Assembly (NCBI RefSeq): GCF_003935715.1
Contig: NZ_RHPP01000012.1
Coordinates: 1 to 52,381 of the forward strand
From: Stenotrophomonas sp. 278
GTDB lineage: Bacteria; Pseudomonadota; Gammaproteobacteria; Xanthomonadales; Xanthomonadaceae
DNA: 52,381 nucleotides
Reading direction: 5' to 3'
Shown here: one piece after another, positions 8,207 through 17,276 of the stretch
Layout of the letters: each line of letters opens with the position of its first letter
Position numbering within the stretch: position 1 is the first letter of the stretch
Program-made: the position numbers and the translations under genes
The notes under the pieces: generated by a model
Database searches by the model: none
Told to the model about the DNA's origin: nothing
Seen by the model: only the letters and a program-made list of their open reading frames with translations

Positions 8207-9394
8207 ATGACCACGCTTGGTACGCCGCTGTCTCCTTCCGCCACCCGTGTGCTGCTGCTGGGCTCGGGCGAACTGGGCAAGGAGGTCGCCATCGAACTGC
8301 AGCGGCTGGGCGTGGAGGTGATCGCGGCCGACCGTTATGCCGATGCGCCGGCGATGCAGGTGGCGCACCGTTCGCACGTGATCGACATGCTGGACGCCAT
8401 GGCGCTGCGCGCGCTGATCGCGCAGGAGCAGCCGCACCTGATCGTGCCGGAGATCGAGGCCATCCATACTGAAACCCTGGTCCAGCTGGAGCAGGAAACC
8501 GGCCAGCGGGTGGTGCCGACGGCACGCGCGGCCCGGTTGACCATGGACCGCGAAGGCATCCGCCGGCTGGCGGCGGAAACGCTGGGCCTGCCCACCTCGC
8601 CGTACCGCTTCGTCGACACCGAGGCCGAGTACCGCGCGGCGGTGGCGGCCATCGGCCTGCCGTGCGTGGTGAAGCCGGTGATGTCGTCGTCGGGCAAGGG
8701 CCAGAGCACGCTGCGCAGCGAGGCGGACATCGCGCCGGCGTGGGACTACGCGCAGACCGGTGGTCGTGCCGGCGCGGGGCGCTGCATCGTCGAGGGTTTC
8801 ATCGACTTCGATTACGAGATTACCCTGCTGACGGTGCGGCATGCGGGCGGCACCTCGTTCTGCGCGCCGATCGGGCACTGGCAGAAGGACGGCGACTACC
8901 GCGAAAGCTGGCAGCCGCAGCCGATGTCGCCGCGCGCGCTGGCGCGGGCCGAAGAGATCTCGCAGGCGATCACCGACGACCTGGGTGGCTGGGGTCTGTT
9001 CGGCGTGGAGCTGTTCGTGAAGGGCGACGAGGTGTGGTTCAGCGAGGTGTCGCCGCGTCCGCACGACACCGGACTGGTGACGCTGGCCTCGCAGGACCTG
9101 AGCGAGTTCGCGCTGCATGCGCGGGCGATCCTGGGGCTGCCGATTCCGGTGATCCGCCAGAGCGGCCCTTCGGCGTCCTGCGCGATGCTGGCACACGGTG
9201 AGGGCGTGCCGTTCTTCAGCAACGTGGAGCAGGCGCTGGTACATCCGGACTCGGCGCTGCGCCTGTTCGGCAAGCCGAGCGTGCACGGGCACCGCCGCGT
9301 AGGCGTGACCCTGGCGCGTGGCGCGGATATCGACGAAGCGCGGAAGATCGCGCGTGAGGCGGCCGAGGCGATCGGCATCGAGCTGCGTTCGTAG
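8207..9394 (+). CDS. purT: Formate-dependent phosphoribosylglycinamide formyltransferase 2
   Basis: A 395-residue ATP-grasp enzyme that makes formyl-GAR from GAR, formate and ATP in purine synthesis. Motifs: [20 protein letters not shown] (N-terminal dinucleotide-like fold), [25 protein letters not shown] (ATP-grasp loop), [20 protein letters not shown] and [17 protein letters not shown] (metal and substrate binding). Its length is about that of E. coli PurT. The ATG at 8207 is preferred over the in-frame ATG at 8171 because the likely -10 box TAAAAT overlaps the latter (8167-8172). Confidence 0.95.
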   Translation: MTTLGTPLSPSATRVLLLGSGELGKEVAIELQRLGVEVIAADRYADAPAMQVAHRSHVIDMLDAMALRALIAQEQPHLIVPEIEAIHTETLVQLEQETGQRVVPTARAARLTMDREGIRRLAAETLGLPTSPYRFVDTEAEYRAAVAAIGLPCVVKPVMSSSGKGQSTLRSEADIAPAWDYAQTGGRAGAGRCIVEGFIDFDYEITLLTVRHAGGTSFCAPIGHWQKDGDYRESWQPQPMSPRALARAEEISQAITDDLGGWGLFGVELFVKGDEVWFSEVSPRPHDTGLVTLASQDLSEFALHARAILGLPIPVIRQSGPSASCAMLAHGEGVPFFSNVEQALVHPDSALRLFGKPSVHGHRRVGVTLARGADIDEARKIAREAAEAIGIELRS

Positions 9395-9430
9395 TAGTCC
9401 GCTGACAGCAGCGCTTCAGTTTTTCCGTGC

Positions 9431-9545
9431 GGGGAGGCCAACGAGCAGCCCCGCTCCGGGACACGCCGCAAGTACGTCCATGTAGGCTACTCCACGGCAT
9501 CCATGCCGTGGAGTGTCCCTCCGGAGGCTACTCGTTGGCCTCCCC
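9431..9545. repeat. Nested inverted repeat after purT
   Basis: Outer arms 9431-9450 (GGGGAGGCCAACGAGCAGCC) and 9526-9545 are inverted copies with one mismatch. Inside lies an 11-bp perfect palindrome, CTCCACGGCAT / ATGCCGTGGAG (9490-9513). It could fold into a long cruciform or RNA hairpin between the converging purT and endonuclease genes. It differs from the GTAG family. Confidence 0.75.
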
Positions 9546-9575
9546 CGATGGTTCGTCGCAATGCGGCTAACAGCG

Positions 9576-9629
9576 GTAGGGTCGGTCGACAGACGACCGC
9601 CGTGAACGGTTCAACGCCCGGTAACGCAT
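9576..9629 (+). repeat. 54-bp GTAG repeat, second family, copy 1
   Basis: Starts GTAGGGTCGGTCGACAGACG and ends CCCGGTAACGCAT. The same 54-bp unit, about 44 of 54 bases identical by eye, occurs at 32696-32749. It includes a small hairpin (GTCGGTC / GACGAC) and lies just beyond the stop of the endonuclease-fold gene. Confidence 0.75.
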
Positions 9630-9643
9630 TCAAATCATCGACG

Positions 9644-10849
9644 TTACCGCACGTCCACCCACACCAGATGGTGGTCACTACCATCAGCAATCTTCGCCTC
9701 GGCAGTTTCATTGGCCGGCCAGAACACGCCGCTGCTCACAAACTCAAAACCGGTCGAAGGGAGCACATAATCCAGCCGCATGGTGCCGGCCTTCGGACCG
9801 AAATCACCGGTGGCGTGGAACGGCGCACCCTTGCGCACGATGCCCTTGGCCGCATAGGCCGCACTGGTCTGCTCGGCACCGACGCTGCGCGGGGTGGGGT
9901 AGCGCAGCACGCGGGCGTTTTCGATCAGTTCGACGATGGCGTCATGCTGGCCATCACCGTCCACGGGGTCGTTGTTGAGGTCGCCCAGAATCACGAATCG
10001 TGCGTCCTGGGCGAGGCCGCCGCACTGGCCACGGTCATCGCACAGCCAGGGTTTGTCGCCGGCCGACAGGTACTGCTGCCACAGGCGCAGTTCGTCGCCG
10101 TTGCGCTGGGCGTTGCGCTTTTCCGGGCCGTCGAACACCGGCGGGGTGGGGTGGGAAACCAGCGCGTGCACCACGCCTTCCGGCGTCTTCACCGGCACGT
10201 CCCAGTGCGACTTGGAGGAAAGGCGCAGCTGCGACCACACCTGTGCGCTGTAGAACGGCTTGCCGGTGCGCGGGTCGACCGGGTTGACCGCACCGGGCAG
10301 GGTGTTCCACTTCAGCAGCTGGAAGGTGCGCACCTTGGCTTCATCGATCGGATAGCGCGACAGCACCAGCATGCCGTACTGGCCCGGGTGCAGGCCGTAG
10401 CCCCAGGCATCGTTGCCGCGCGAGCGGCCTTCGCCGCCGGTTTCGCCGTTGTTGTCCAGGTCCAGGCCGCTGGGGACGCCGGTGTTGACCGGGGCCAGGT
10501 AGCGGTAGGGGTACTTCAGCGGTTCGCCGCCGCCCGGCTGGGCGGTTTCCAGATAGCGCTGCTGGAACAGGTCGGCGGCGCGGTGTTCGTGGTCGAAGTC
10601 GAATTCGTTCAGCAGCACCAGGTCCGGGCGGACCTGCTGCAGCACGGCGGCGATCTTGCGTGCGTGCGCGCTGTCGCCTTCCAGCTCGGCAATCAGGCCG
10701 CCGCGCTCGTCGCTGTACAGCGAGGTGTTGTAGGTGGCGATCCGCAGCGGTGCCTCGCGGGTATCAGGCATGGCGGCGGTCCGGTTCGGGGTCTGGGCGC
10801 AGCCACTGCAGAGCAGGGCCAGGGCAAGGAGCAGGGCAGGGGTCTTCAT
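9644..10849 (-). CDS. Endonuclease/exonuclease/phosphatase-fold lipoprotein
   Basis: A 401-residue exported protein with a lipoprotein signal (hydrophobic run to LLCSGC, lipidated Cys17). The EEP fold is shown by LRIATYNTSLYSDERGG, RPDLVLLNEFDFDHE (catalytic Glu), FVILGDLNNDPVDGDG (Asp/Asn metal-binding motif) and the C-terminal DGSDHHLVWVDV (His). The family includes nucleases and sphingomyelinase-like phosphodiesterases; the substrate is unclear. The position suggests an outer-membrane or periplasmic enzyme. It converges with purT. Confidence 0.87.
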   Translation of the reverse strand: MKTPALLLALALLCSGCAQTPNRTAAMPDTREAPLRIATYNTSLYSDERGGLIAELEGDSAHARKIAAVLQQVRPDLVLLNEFDFDHEHRAADLFQQRYLETAQPGGGEPLKYPYRYLAPVNTGVPSGLDLDNNGETGGEGRSRGNDAWGYGLHPGQYGMLVLSRYPIDEAKVRTFQLLKWNTLPGAVNPVDPRTGKPFYSAQVWSQLRLSSKSHWDVPVKTPEGVVHALVSHPTPPVFDGPEKRNAQRNGDELRLWQQYLSAGDKPWLCDDRGQCGGLAQDARFVILGDLNNDPVDGDGQHDAIVELIENARVLRYPTPRSVGAEQTSAAYAAKGIVRKGAPFHATGDFGPKAGTMRLDYVLPSTGFEFVSSGVFWPANETAEAKIADGSDHHLVWVDVR

Positions 10850-10884
10850 CCGCCCATTTTACCTGCGCGCATTGCAGGCCTGCG

Positions 10885-11640
10885 TCAGCGTCCGTCGCGT
10901 TCGTCGTCGAAGTCGTGCCAGCGGCGGCCGTCATAGGCCTCCAGCGGGCGGAAGCGGCGCTTGTAGTCCATCTTGCGGTGGTCGCGGATCCAGTAGCCGA
11001 GATACAGGTGCGGCAGATGCTCGCGCCGGGCCCAGGCGATCTGCTGCAGGATGCCGAAGGTGCCCAGTCCGCGATGGGCCTGGTCCGGGTCGAAGAAGGT
11101 GTACACCGCCGATAAACCCTGTGGGGTGACATCGGTGACCGCCACCCCCAGCAGTTCGCCGCGGTGACCGTCATGGGCCGGCGCGCGCATCTCGAGGAAT
11201 CGCCCCTGCGACCACTGCCCGATCAGGAACTGGTCGAACTCGTGCGGCCCGTGGTCGTCCATGCCGCCCTGGGCATGGCGGTGGGTGAGGTAGCGGTGGT
11301 ACAGCGCGAACTGTTCATCGGTCTGCTCGGCGGCGACGATGCGCACTTCCAGGTCCGCGTTGCGCGCCAGGCAGCGACGCTGGCTGCGGTCCGGCGCAAA
11401 GCGTTCCACCGGAATGCGTACCGACACACAGGCGTGGCAGTTGGCGCAGTGCGGGCGGTAGACCAGATCGCCGGAGCGGCGGAAGCCCCAGCTCAGGGCC
11501 ATCGGGTACAGCGACCCCAGCCGTGGATCGTGCGGGTCCAGCACCAGGTCGCGCGCGGCCCGGTCCGGCCAGTAGCCGCAGGGGTGGTCCCCGGTCTGGA
11601 ACAGTCGCAGCTCGTCGTCGCGGTCGCCGTGTATCGCCAT
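10885..11640 (-). CDS. bpt: Aspartate/glutamate leucyltransferase (N-end rule)
   Basis: A 251-residue Ate1-like transferase that adds leucine from leucyl-tRNA to N-terminal Asp/Glu and so marks proteins for ClpS/ClpAP. Signature: [36 protein letters not shown] (Cys cluster), [19 protein letters not shown] and [20 protein letters not shown]. The ATG at 11640 gives the usual length. It lies downstream of the endonuclease-fold gene's start on the same strand with a 35-base gap, so co-transcription is possible. Confidence 0.93.
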   Translation of the reverse strand: MAIHGDRDDELRLFQTGDHPCGYWPDRAARDLVLDPHDPRLGSLYPMALSWGFRRSGDLVYRPHCANCHACVSVRIPVERFAPDRSQRRCLARNADLEVRIVAAEQTDEQFALYHRYLTHRHAQGGMDDHGPHEFDQFLIGQWSQGRFLEMRAPAHDGHRGELLGVAVTDVTPQGLSAVYTFFDPDQAHRGLGTFGILQQIAWARREHLPHLYLGYWIRDHRKMDYKRRFRPLEAYDGRRWHDFDDERDGR

Positions 11641-11794
11641 GCCCACAGCATACCGCCGGGCCGTCGCAGCCGCCGCGACTGTCTGCTGGATGAACACGAC
11701 CCTTGCCGCTGTCAACGCACAGGGCCCTGGGGCGTTTTCCCTGGCGTGGGTGCCAACGCACCGCACAGCCAACCCCTGATACCGGAGTGATTCC

Positions 11795-12358
11795 ATGCGC
11801 AACCGCAAACCCCTTCTGCTGCTGGCCCTGCTGATGACCACCGGCGCTGCCGGCCTGGCGGTGGCCGCCGATGCTCCTGCCGCCGGCGAAAAGCCCGCCC
11901 GCGTGAAGCTGGATACCAACGGCGACGGCTTCATCGACCGCAGTGAAGCCGCCAAAGCTCCGCGCCTGGCCGAAAAGTTCGACACGCTCGACACCAACAA
12001 GGACGGCAAGCTTTCGCGCGAGGAAATGCCGCGCTGGCACGGCAAGCGCCACGGCCGTGGCCCGGGCATGCATGACCGCATGGCCAAGCTCGACCTCAAC
12101 AAGGACGGCCGCATCAGCCGCGACGAAGCCAAGGCCGATCCGCGCCTGGCCGAGCGGTTCGACAAGATGGACCTCAACAAGGATGGCTACCTGGACAAGG
12201 CCGACCGCGAGCTGGGCATGAAGCAGCACCGCGACGCGTGGTTCGCTGCGGCTGATACCAACAAGGACGGGCAGCTGAGCAAGGCCGAGTTCGATGCCGC
12301 GAAGTCCCCGTTCGGCGGTCCGCGCGGTGGCAAACCGCCGGTCTCGCCGGCGCGCTGA
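11795..12358 (+). CDS. Secreted protein with five EF-hand calcium loops
   Basis: A 187-residue protein with a signal peptide (about residues 1-25, ending AVAAD). Five canonical 12-residue EF loops follow: [48 protein letters not shown] and [12 protein letters not shown]. The last region is Gly/Pro-rich. Each loop has Asp/Asn at positions 1, 3 and 5, so periplasmic calcium binding is well supported; a partner or downstream role is not visible. GGAGTGATTCC before the ATG is a fair ribosome-binding site. Confidence 0.9.
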   Translation: MRNRKPLLLLALLMTTGAAGLAVAADAPAAGEKPARVKLDTNGDGFIDRSEAAKAPRLAEKFDTLDTNKDGKLSREEMPRWHGKRHGRGPGMHDRMAKLDLNKDGRISRDEAKADPRLAERFDKMDLNKDGYLDKADRELGMKQHRDAWFAAADTNKDGQLSKAEFDAAKSPFGGPRGGKPPVSPAR

Positions 12359-12420
12359 TCAACCCACGCCGGCCTCCATGGGGCCGGCGTTCCCGGCTCG
12401 CCCGGCTGCTTTTCCCGCGG

Positions 12421-12442
12421 AGCCGGGCAAGCCCGGCTCTAC
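12421..12442 (-). repeat. Single GTAG REP element
   Basis: On the minus strand it reads GTAGAGCCGGGCTTGCCCGG and two further bases. A related GCCCGGCT block lies ~30 bases to the left. Its TAG (12439-12441) is the stop codon of the sigma-factor gene. Confidence 0.87.
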
Positions 12443-13662
12443 GCGTGCTTGACCAGCAGCACGGTCAAGGCCATACCCAGCGTCAGCAGGTTGAGGATCA
12501 CCACGCCGGTACGTCCGTACGTCGACTCATATTTCCAGTTCACGCCGGTGCGGCCGTGCCGGGCGTTGTCGCGCACGATCATCGGCTTCATGATCCGCTG
12601 CAGCGGCCCCAGGCACTGGTAGTTCACCAGCCCGACGCCGGCGAACAATGCGGTGATCGTCATCCACAACGGCACCTGCAGTACGGTCAGCAGCAGCACC
12701 GCCAGGCAGCAGGCCAGCGAGGTTGCCGTGCTGTAATGGACGAACCGCATGATCTGCTGACGCTCGCCAGGATGTTCGGCGTACGAGAGCAGGAAGCGTC
12801 CGCCCAGATAGCTGGCGGCCACACCGCCCAGGGTTGCCCCGATCACCGCCGTCGCGCTCATGCCGGTGGCGAACACCTGGCTCTGCTCCACGGCAGCGGT
12901 CAACGATCCCAGCGCCGTCCCTCCGGTGATGCTGGCACCGCCCAACCCGAACTTGCTGCCGCCGACGCTCGTGCCCAGCAGGATCGCCGCACTGGCGGTG
13001 CCCGGCGCGGCAATCATCACCATCGACACCACCGCGGTGGCAAAGGCTGCACTTGGCGCGCTGCTGCGTGCGAACTCGCCGAAGCGTCGCAGCATTTCCT
13101 CGCGAACGGTCGCGCGGGCCCGCGACAGCCGCTTGCGCACCGCGGCGTCGCTCAGACCCAGCAGGTCGGCGACCTGCTGCGAGCTCTGGCCTTCGCGGTA
13201 GTACAGCAGCAGGGTTTCGCGGCTGTCTTCCGGCAGCGCGGAGATGATGTCTTCGGCGGCCAGTTCCTCCTCCACCCGTTCCAGATGCTCCGGCGCTTCC
13301 GGGCTGGGATCGGCGGCCATGCCGATGGCGATCTCGGCCGCATCGCCCGACAGCGGGCGGTTGCGGTTGGCGCGAAGCCAGTCGCGGGCCAGGTTTCGGG
13401 TGATCTGGCGCAGCCAGGGCAGGAAGCTGGCATGGTTGTGCAGATGTGAAAGCTGCTGCCAGGCCTTGATGAAAGCCTCCTGGGCGATGTCCTCACTGGC
13501 CTGCACGTCACGGGTGATCGCCAGGGCGATGGCGGTCACGGTGTTCTGGCAGGCCAGCACGATCCGGCCATAGGAATGCTGGCAGCCGCTGGCGGCGGCG
13601 GGCAGCTCGCGTTCCAGGGTCAGGGTCAGCGGGTGTACAGCGGTCAGCGTGTCCTGCGTCAT
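12439..13662 (-). CDS. ECF-type RNA polymerase sigma factor with C-terminal membrane domain
   Basis: A 407-residue protein. Residues ~28-100 are sigma region 2 (DIAQEAFIKAWQQLSHLHN, FLPWLRQITRNLARDWLRAN). Residues ~130-195 are region 4 (LPEDSRETLLLYYREGQSSQ, then VADLLGLSDAAVRKRLSRAR). A ~210-residue extension follows with about four hydrophobic segments (AFATAVVSMVMIAAPGT, then YSTATSLACCLAVLLLTVLQ, WMTITALFAGVGLVNY and a final VVILNLLTLGMALTVLLV). Typical ECF factors end after region 4, so this one may be membrane-tethered. No separate anti-sigma gene is adjacent. The stop is supplied by a GTAG repeat. Confidence 0.85.
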   Translation of the reverse strand: MTQDTLTAVHPLTLTLERELPAAASGCQHSYGRIVLACQNTVTAIALAITRDVQASEDIAQEAFIKAWQQLSHLHNHASFLPWLRQITRNLARDWLRANRNRPLSGDAAEIAIGMAADPSPEAPEHLERVEEELAAEDIISALPEDSRETLLLYYREGQSSQQVADLLGLSDAAVRKRLSRARATVREEMLRRFGEFARSSAPSAAFATAVVSMVMIAAPGTASAAILLGTSVGGSKFGLGGASITGGTALGSLTAAVEQSQVFATGMSATAVIGATLGGVAASYLGGRFLLSYAEHPGERQQIMRFVHYSTATSLACCLAVLLLTVLQVPLWMTITALFAGVGLVNYQCLGPLQRIMKPMIVRDNARHGRTGVNWKYESTYGRTGVVILNLLTLGMALTVLLVKHA

Positions 13663-13750
13663 GACGTCCTTCCCGGGCGGGTGATGTGACTATGACGCGG
13701 ATTGGGGAAGGATGTGACCGGGGATCTAGAAACCTGGAACTCACGGACCC

Positions 13751-13773
13751 GTAGAGCCACGCCCTGCGTGGCT
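13751..13773 (+). repeat. Single GTAG REP element
   Basis: GTAGAGCCACGCCCTGCGTG plus GCT, in the spacer upstream of the sigma-factor gene. Confidence 0.88.
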
Positions 13774-13887
13774 GCTCTTCGTTCGACACCACGAACGCCG
13801 CCGGGCGGCTTCGATCATTCATAAACGCCGGTGGCCGGTCCGGTCGCCTGCCATTCCGTCTCCGGACCCTTGAGCCGCGCTGCGCGC

Positions 13888-13914
13888 GGGTACCACGCAT
13901 GGCGTGGTACCTAC
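13888..13914 (-). repeat. Variant GTAG palindrome
   Basis: On the minus strand: GTAGGTACCACGCCATGCGT then GGTACCC. It has the GTAG head and a stem with a different sequence. With the copy at 13751 it accounts for most of the structure in the 287-base spacer 13663-13949, in which I see no gene. Confidence 0.7.
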
Positions 13915-13949
13915 GAATTGTTACGTGCGCAGGACGATGGCGTTGGGGC

Positions 13950-14453
13950 TTACGGCTGCTTGACCGGAGTGACCCGCACCCGGACCTCTTCGTCTTCCGG
14001 TGCCGCGGGTGCCGGTTGCGGTTGCGCCTGCTGCACGGCCGGTGCCGGTGCCGGCGGCGGCGCGCTGCGGTGGCGCATCGTGATGAACATCGCCACTGCG
14101 CCGATCACCAGCAGCAGCCCGATGCGGATCCGCCAACCCCAGTTGCGGGCCGGCGCGGCCTCGGCCGTTTCCGGGCGGAAGGCATATTCGGCGGTCGGGT
14201 GATCGCGGCGGGTGGTGTCCAGCAGACGGGCCTCGCGCAGGATCTCGCGCGCGCGCGGCTGGTCATTGGCGTGCACTACCCACAGGGTGGGGTGGGTGGT
14301 GGCCTTGCTGGTGTCCAGATAGCTGAACTGGCTGCCGCGCTTGCTGTGATACGAGCGGCCATTGGTGATGCGCACCTCGATGCCCGCATCGCGCAGCAAC
14401 TGGGCCACGCCTTCCACGGTTTCCACGCGCTGGCTGCTGAAGATCTGACGCAT
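13950..14453 (-). CDS. Pathogenicity-like protein with one transmembrane helix
   Basis: A 167-residue protein of a type annotated in xanthomonads as pathogenicity-like. Residues 1-95 resemble a DUF2007-like signal-transducing fold (MRQIFSSQRVETVEGVAQLL, RDAGIEVRITNGRSYHSKRG, LWVVHANDQPRAREILREA). Residues ~107-125 are a transmembrane helix (IRIGLLLVIGAVAMFITM). The C-terminal tail is rich in Pro, Ala and Gln. It starts four bases after tesB ends, so the two form an operon. No function is assigned beyond membrane location. Confidence 0.7.
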   Translation of the reverse strand: MRQIFSSQRVETVEGVAQLLRDAGIEVRITNGRSYHSKRGSQFSYLDTSKATTHPTLWVVHANDQPRAREILREARLLDTTRRDHPTAEYAFRPETAEAAPARNWGWRIRIGLLLVIGAVAMFITMRHRSAPPPAPAPAVQQAQPQPAPAAPEDEEVRVRVTPVKQP

Positions 14454-14457
14454 GGGT

Positions 14458-15366
14458 TTACTCCTTGGCCGGCACGGCGGCCGCAGCGGTGCTGTCTTCC
14501 ACGACGCGGATCAGGCCTTCCTGCGCGGTGCTGGCGACCAGCACGCCGTGGCGGTTGAAGAACTGGCCACGTGCCAGCCCGCGCGAGTCCTGGGCGCTGG
14601 GGCTGTCCAGCGAATACAGCAGCCAGTCGTCGGCACGGAACGGACGGTGGAACCAGATCGCATGGTCCAGCGAGGCCATCTGCACGTGCGGCTGGTAGTA
14701 GCTGATGCCGTGCGGGAACGTTGCCGTGCCCAGCAGGTGGAAGTCCGAGGCGTAGGCCAGCAGCGCCTGGTGCAGTTCCGGTGCGTCGCCGACCTTTTCA
14801 TTCAGGCGCAGCCACACCTGGTGGTAGGGCGGGCGCTTGGGCGGGTGCAGTTCATCGCGCGGGTATACGTGGCGGAACTCGAACGGGCCGCCGCGCGAAA
14901 GCCACCGCTGCACCTTGATCGGCAGCCGCTCGAGCACTTCCGGCGGCAGCGGACGGTTCGGTTCGATGTCTTCCGGCTGCGGTACTTCGGGCATCTTCTG
15001 CTGGTGTTCGGCCCCGGTTTCAGCCTGCTGGAACGAGGCCGCGCAGAAGAAGATCACTTTGCCATGCTGGATCGCGGTGACCCGACGCACCGAGAAACTG
15101 CCGCCATCGCGGGTGCGGTCCACGTCGTACACGATCGGGTGGTCGATGTTGCCCGCGCGCAGGAAGTACGCGTGCAGCGAATGCACGTGCCGGCCGTTTT
15201 CCACGGTGGCCTGCGCGGCCGACAGCGCCTGGCCCAGCACCTGGCCGCCGAACACGTACTTGGTGCCGATGTCGCGGCTCTGGCCGCGGAACAGGTTGTC
15301 TTCCAGCCGCTCCAGCGAGAGCAGGTCGATCAGCTCGGAAACGACGGGTTCTTGCGGCTGGGACAA
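14458..15366 (-). CDS. tesB: Acyl-CoA thioesterase II
   Basis: A 302-residue double-hotdog thioesterase that hydrolyses acyl-CoA to fatty acid and CoA. Family landmarks: ELIDLLSLERLEDNLFRGQS, VFGGQVLGQALSAAQATV, VHSLHAYFLRAGNIDHPIVY, and in the second half YASDFHLLGTATFPHG, MASLDHAIWFHRPFRADDWL and RGLARGQFFNRHGVLVAST. The length matches E. coli TesB. It forms a two-gene operon with the pathogenicity-like gene. Confidence 0.94.
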   Translation of the reverse strand: MSQPQEPVVSELIDLLSLERLEDNLFRGQSRDIGTKYVFGGQVLGQALSAAQATVENGRHVHSLHAYFLRAGNIDHPIVYDVDRTRDGGSFSVRRVTAIQHGKVIFFCAASFQQAETGAEHQQKMPEVPQPEDIEPNRPLPPEVLERLPIKVQRWLSRGGPFEFRHVYPRDELHPPKRPPYHQVWLRLNEKVGDAPELHQALLAYASDFHLLGTATFPHGISYYQPHVQMASLDHAIWFHRPFRADDWLLYSLDSPSAQDSRGLARGQFFNRHGVLVASTAQEGLIRVVEDSTAAAAVPAKE

Positions 15367-15427
15367 GGCGGCGGCCTGGTGGCGGAACGGAGGGGAATTA
15401 TACCGGCCGGCGCATTGCGCCGCCGCC

Positions 15428-15493
15428 GCACGACCAACGGTCGTGCGCTACCGGCGGTACGAGGCACGGTGGGGCACGACCGTTGGTCGTGCC
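15428..15493. repeat. Paired variant GTAG repeat (CACGACC type)
   Basis: The left copy, 15428-15451, reads GCACGACCAACGGTCGTGCG then CTAC (so GTAG on the minus strand). The right arm, 15474-15493, is the inverted core GCACGACCGTTGGTCGTGCC. The stem differs from the common SMAG stem but has the same design. Confidence 0.78.
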
Positions 15494-15499
15494 GGGCGG

Positions 15500-16279
15500 T
15501 CACGCCTTGCCGATCCGCGCCACCAATGCCTGCAACGCATTCTGCGCATCCGGGGCGTACCAGGCCTCCACAAACCGGTCCAGCTGGATCAGCTCCGGGT
15601 CCAGCGCCTCGCGCAGGTCGGCGCGGGCAATCGCCCGGGTCAGCTGCATCGGCTGGCGCGGCAGCTTCAGCAGCTGCTGCAGCCAGGCCAGCGCCCGGGT
15701 CACCACCTGGTCGCCGTCGGCCAGCTCATCCACCAGCCCGATCTGCAACGCCTGCTCGGCCGGTACCAGTGCGCCGGTGGTCAACAGCACGCTGGCGCGA
15801 TGCGGACCCACGACCCGGCGCAGCAGGCGCTGGATCCCTTCCGGAGCCACCAGTCCCACCTGCACCTCGTTCAGGCCGATGGCATAGGGCCGGGTCGGAT
15901 CGACGCTGCGCGCCATCACCCGGTAGTCGCAGCACAGCGACAGCACACAGCCACCGGCCGGGGCGTGGCCGGTGATCGCCGCCACCACCGGAATGCGGCT
16001 TTCGGCAATGGTGCGTACCGCGCCGAAGAACGCGTTCCAGCTGTCCAGCAGTTTGTGCTTGTCATCGCCGTGCGAGAGCAGGTGAGGTACATCCATGCCA
16101 CCGGTGAAGATGCGTTCGCTGCCCGACAGGATCACGCCGTGCGCGTCTTCGGCCATCGCCAGTTCAATGGCGTGGATCAGCTGCCGGCAGAGTTCGGTGT
16201 CCAGCGCATTGACCGGCGGGCGCGCCAGGCGCAGCTCGCGGATGGGGCCATGGTTGATCACCTCGATAAGCGTCGTCAT
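15500..16279 (-). CDS. Enoyl-CoA hydratase/isomerase family protein
   Basis: A 259-residue crotonase-fold protein. The oxyanion-hole segments are visible: ARPPVNALDTELCRQLIHAI, GSERIFTGGMDVPHLLSHGD and VAAITGHAPAGGCVLSLCCD with YRVM following. Glu residues appear in the region GLNEVQVGLVAPEG, as in hydratases/isomerases. The exact substrate (fatty acid beta-oxidation or another acyl-CoA) cannot be told. The ATG at 16279 was preferred over an upstream in-frame ATG that would overlap the divergent copper chaperone gene. Confidence 0.88.
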   Translation of the reverse strand: MTTLIEVINHGPIRELRLARPPVNALDTELCRQLIHAIELAMAEDAHGVILSGSERIFTGGMDVPHLLSHGDDKHKLLDSWNAFFGAVRTIAESRIPVVAAITGHAPAGGCVLSLCCDYRVMARSVDPTRPYAIGLNEVQVGLVAPEGIQRLLRRVVGPHRASVLLTTGALVPAEQALQIGLVDELADGDQVVTRALAWLQQLLKLPRQPMQLTRAIARADLREALDPELIQLDRFVEAWYAPDAQNALQALVARIGKA

Positions 16280-16313
16280 GCTGCGGTCTCGTTGCGGACG
16301 GGAAACTGAGGCG

Positions 16314-16754
16314 ATGATAACCAAACCATTCGTTGGCGTATTGTTGGCGCTGTGTGCGGGCGCAGCATCCGCGGCCGAGCCGGCCTGCGTGGTCCTGGAA
16401 CAGGGATGGGTGCGGATGCCGCCCGCGCAGATGCCGATGTCAGCCGGTTACGGCGTGATCCACAACCGCTGTAAACAGGCGGTGTCTGTGGTGGCTGCCG
16501 GAAGCAAGGCGTTTGCCGAAGTGACGCTGCACGAGACCACGGTGGTCAATGGCGTCAGCAGGATGCGCGAAGTGGAGCGGCTGCCGATTGCGGCTGGGGC
16601 GAAGGTGGAGCTCAAGCCCGGTGGGCTGCATCTGATGCTGATGCAGCCGGAGGTAACGTTGACGGAGGGCAGGGAGCTGCCGTTGCGATTGAGCCTGGAG
16701 GACGGCCGCAAGGTGGATGGCGTGTTGCAGGTGCGCGGCGCGATGACGGATTGA
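16314..16754 (+). CDS. PCu(A)C-type periplasmic copper chaperone
   Basis: A 146-residue exported protein with a signal peptide (MITKPFVGVLLALCAGAASA). The copper site is read from the Met-rich stretch MPPAQMPMSAGYGVI, then LHETTVVNGVSRMREVERLP and PGGLHLMLMQP, giving the family H-x-M pattern. Such proteins deliver Cu(I) for cytochrome oxidase assembly. It is divergent from the enoyl-CoA hydratase gene with a short 34-base spacer. Confidence 0.88.
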   Translation: MITKPFVGVLLALCAGAASAAEPACVVLEQGWVRMPPAQMPMSAGYGVIHNRCKQAVSVVAAGSKAFAEVTLHETTVVNGVSRMREVERLPIAAGAKVELKPGGLHLMLMQPEVTLTEGRELPLRLSLEDGRKVDGVLQVRGAMTD

Positions 16755-16767
16755 GGGCGCCGGCGAT

Positions 16768-16865
16768 GTGCCGACCAACGGTCGGCACCTACCGATGTCG
16801 CAACCCCGGTGACCCGACCGCGGGTCGTTGCACGAGGCCGGTAGGCAACGACCGTTGGTCGTTGC
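16768..16865. repeat. Two inverted variant GTAG repeats
   Basis: 16768-16792 (GTGCCGACCAACGGTCGGCA then CCTAC) and 16841-16865 (GTAGGCAACGACCGTTGGTC then GTTGC) lie in opposite orientation between converging genes. Their stems differ from each other yet share the CGACCAACGGTCG-like core. Confidence 0.78.
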
Positions 16866-16868
16866 GCT

Positions 16869-17276
16869 TCACCCGCAGGCGCTGCGGATCGCCTCCGGCA
16901 GCGGCGCGCTTTTCCCGGTCTGCGTATCCATCCACACCACCACCACGTTGCCATCCGAATACAACGTCGCCTCGTTCTTCTGGTCCACGATGCGATGGCC
17001 GATGGTGACACTGCTGTTGCCCAGCCGCTCCACGAACAACTCCACCACGATGTCGTTCGGCCACACGATCGGGGCCTTGTAGTTGACATTGGTCGCTGCC
17101 ACCACCGGTGCGATGCGGTCGGTCATCGACACCCCTTCCACGCCCAGCATCCAGCGCACGCGCGCTTCTTCCAGGTAGGAAATGTACTTGGCGTTGTTGA
17201 CGTGACCCATGCTGTCCATGTCGCGCCAGCGCACGCTGATCGGTACGCGCGCCAGGATCTTGTGTTCGCTGCTCAT
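16869..17276 (-). CDS. Hotdog acyl-CoA thioesterase (YbgC/4HBT-like)
   Basis: A 135-residue single-hotdog protein. The 4HBT active-site motif VRWRDMDSMGHVNNAKYISY includes the likely catalytic Asp20, followed by a helix with EEARVRWMLG. Strands NVNYKAPIVWPNDIVVELFV and ATLYSDGNVVVVWMD follow. The ATG overlaps the uvrA stop (TGATG), so it is translationally coupled to uvrA, a connection that appears to be genomic rather than metabolic. Confidence 0.9.
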   Translation of the reverse strand: MSSEHKILARVPISVRWRDMDSMGHVNNAKYISYLEEARVRWMLGVEGVSMTDRIAPVVAATNVNYKAPIVWPNDIVVELFVERLGNSSVTIGHRIVDQKNEATLYSDGNVVVVWMDTQTGKSAPLPEAIRSACG

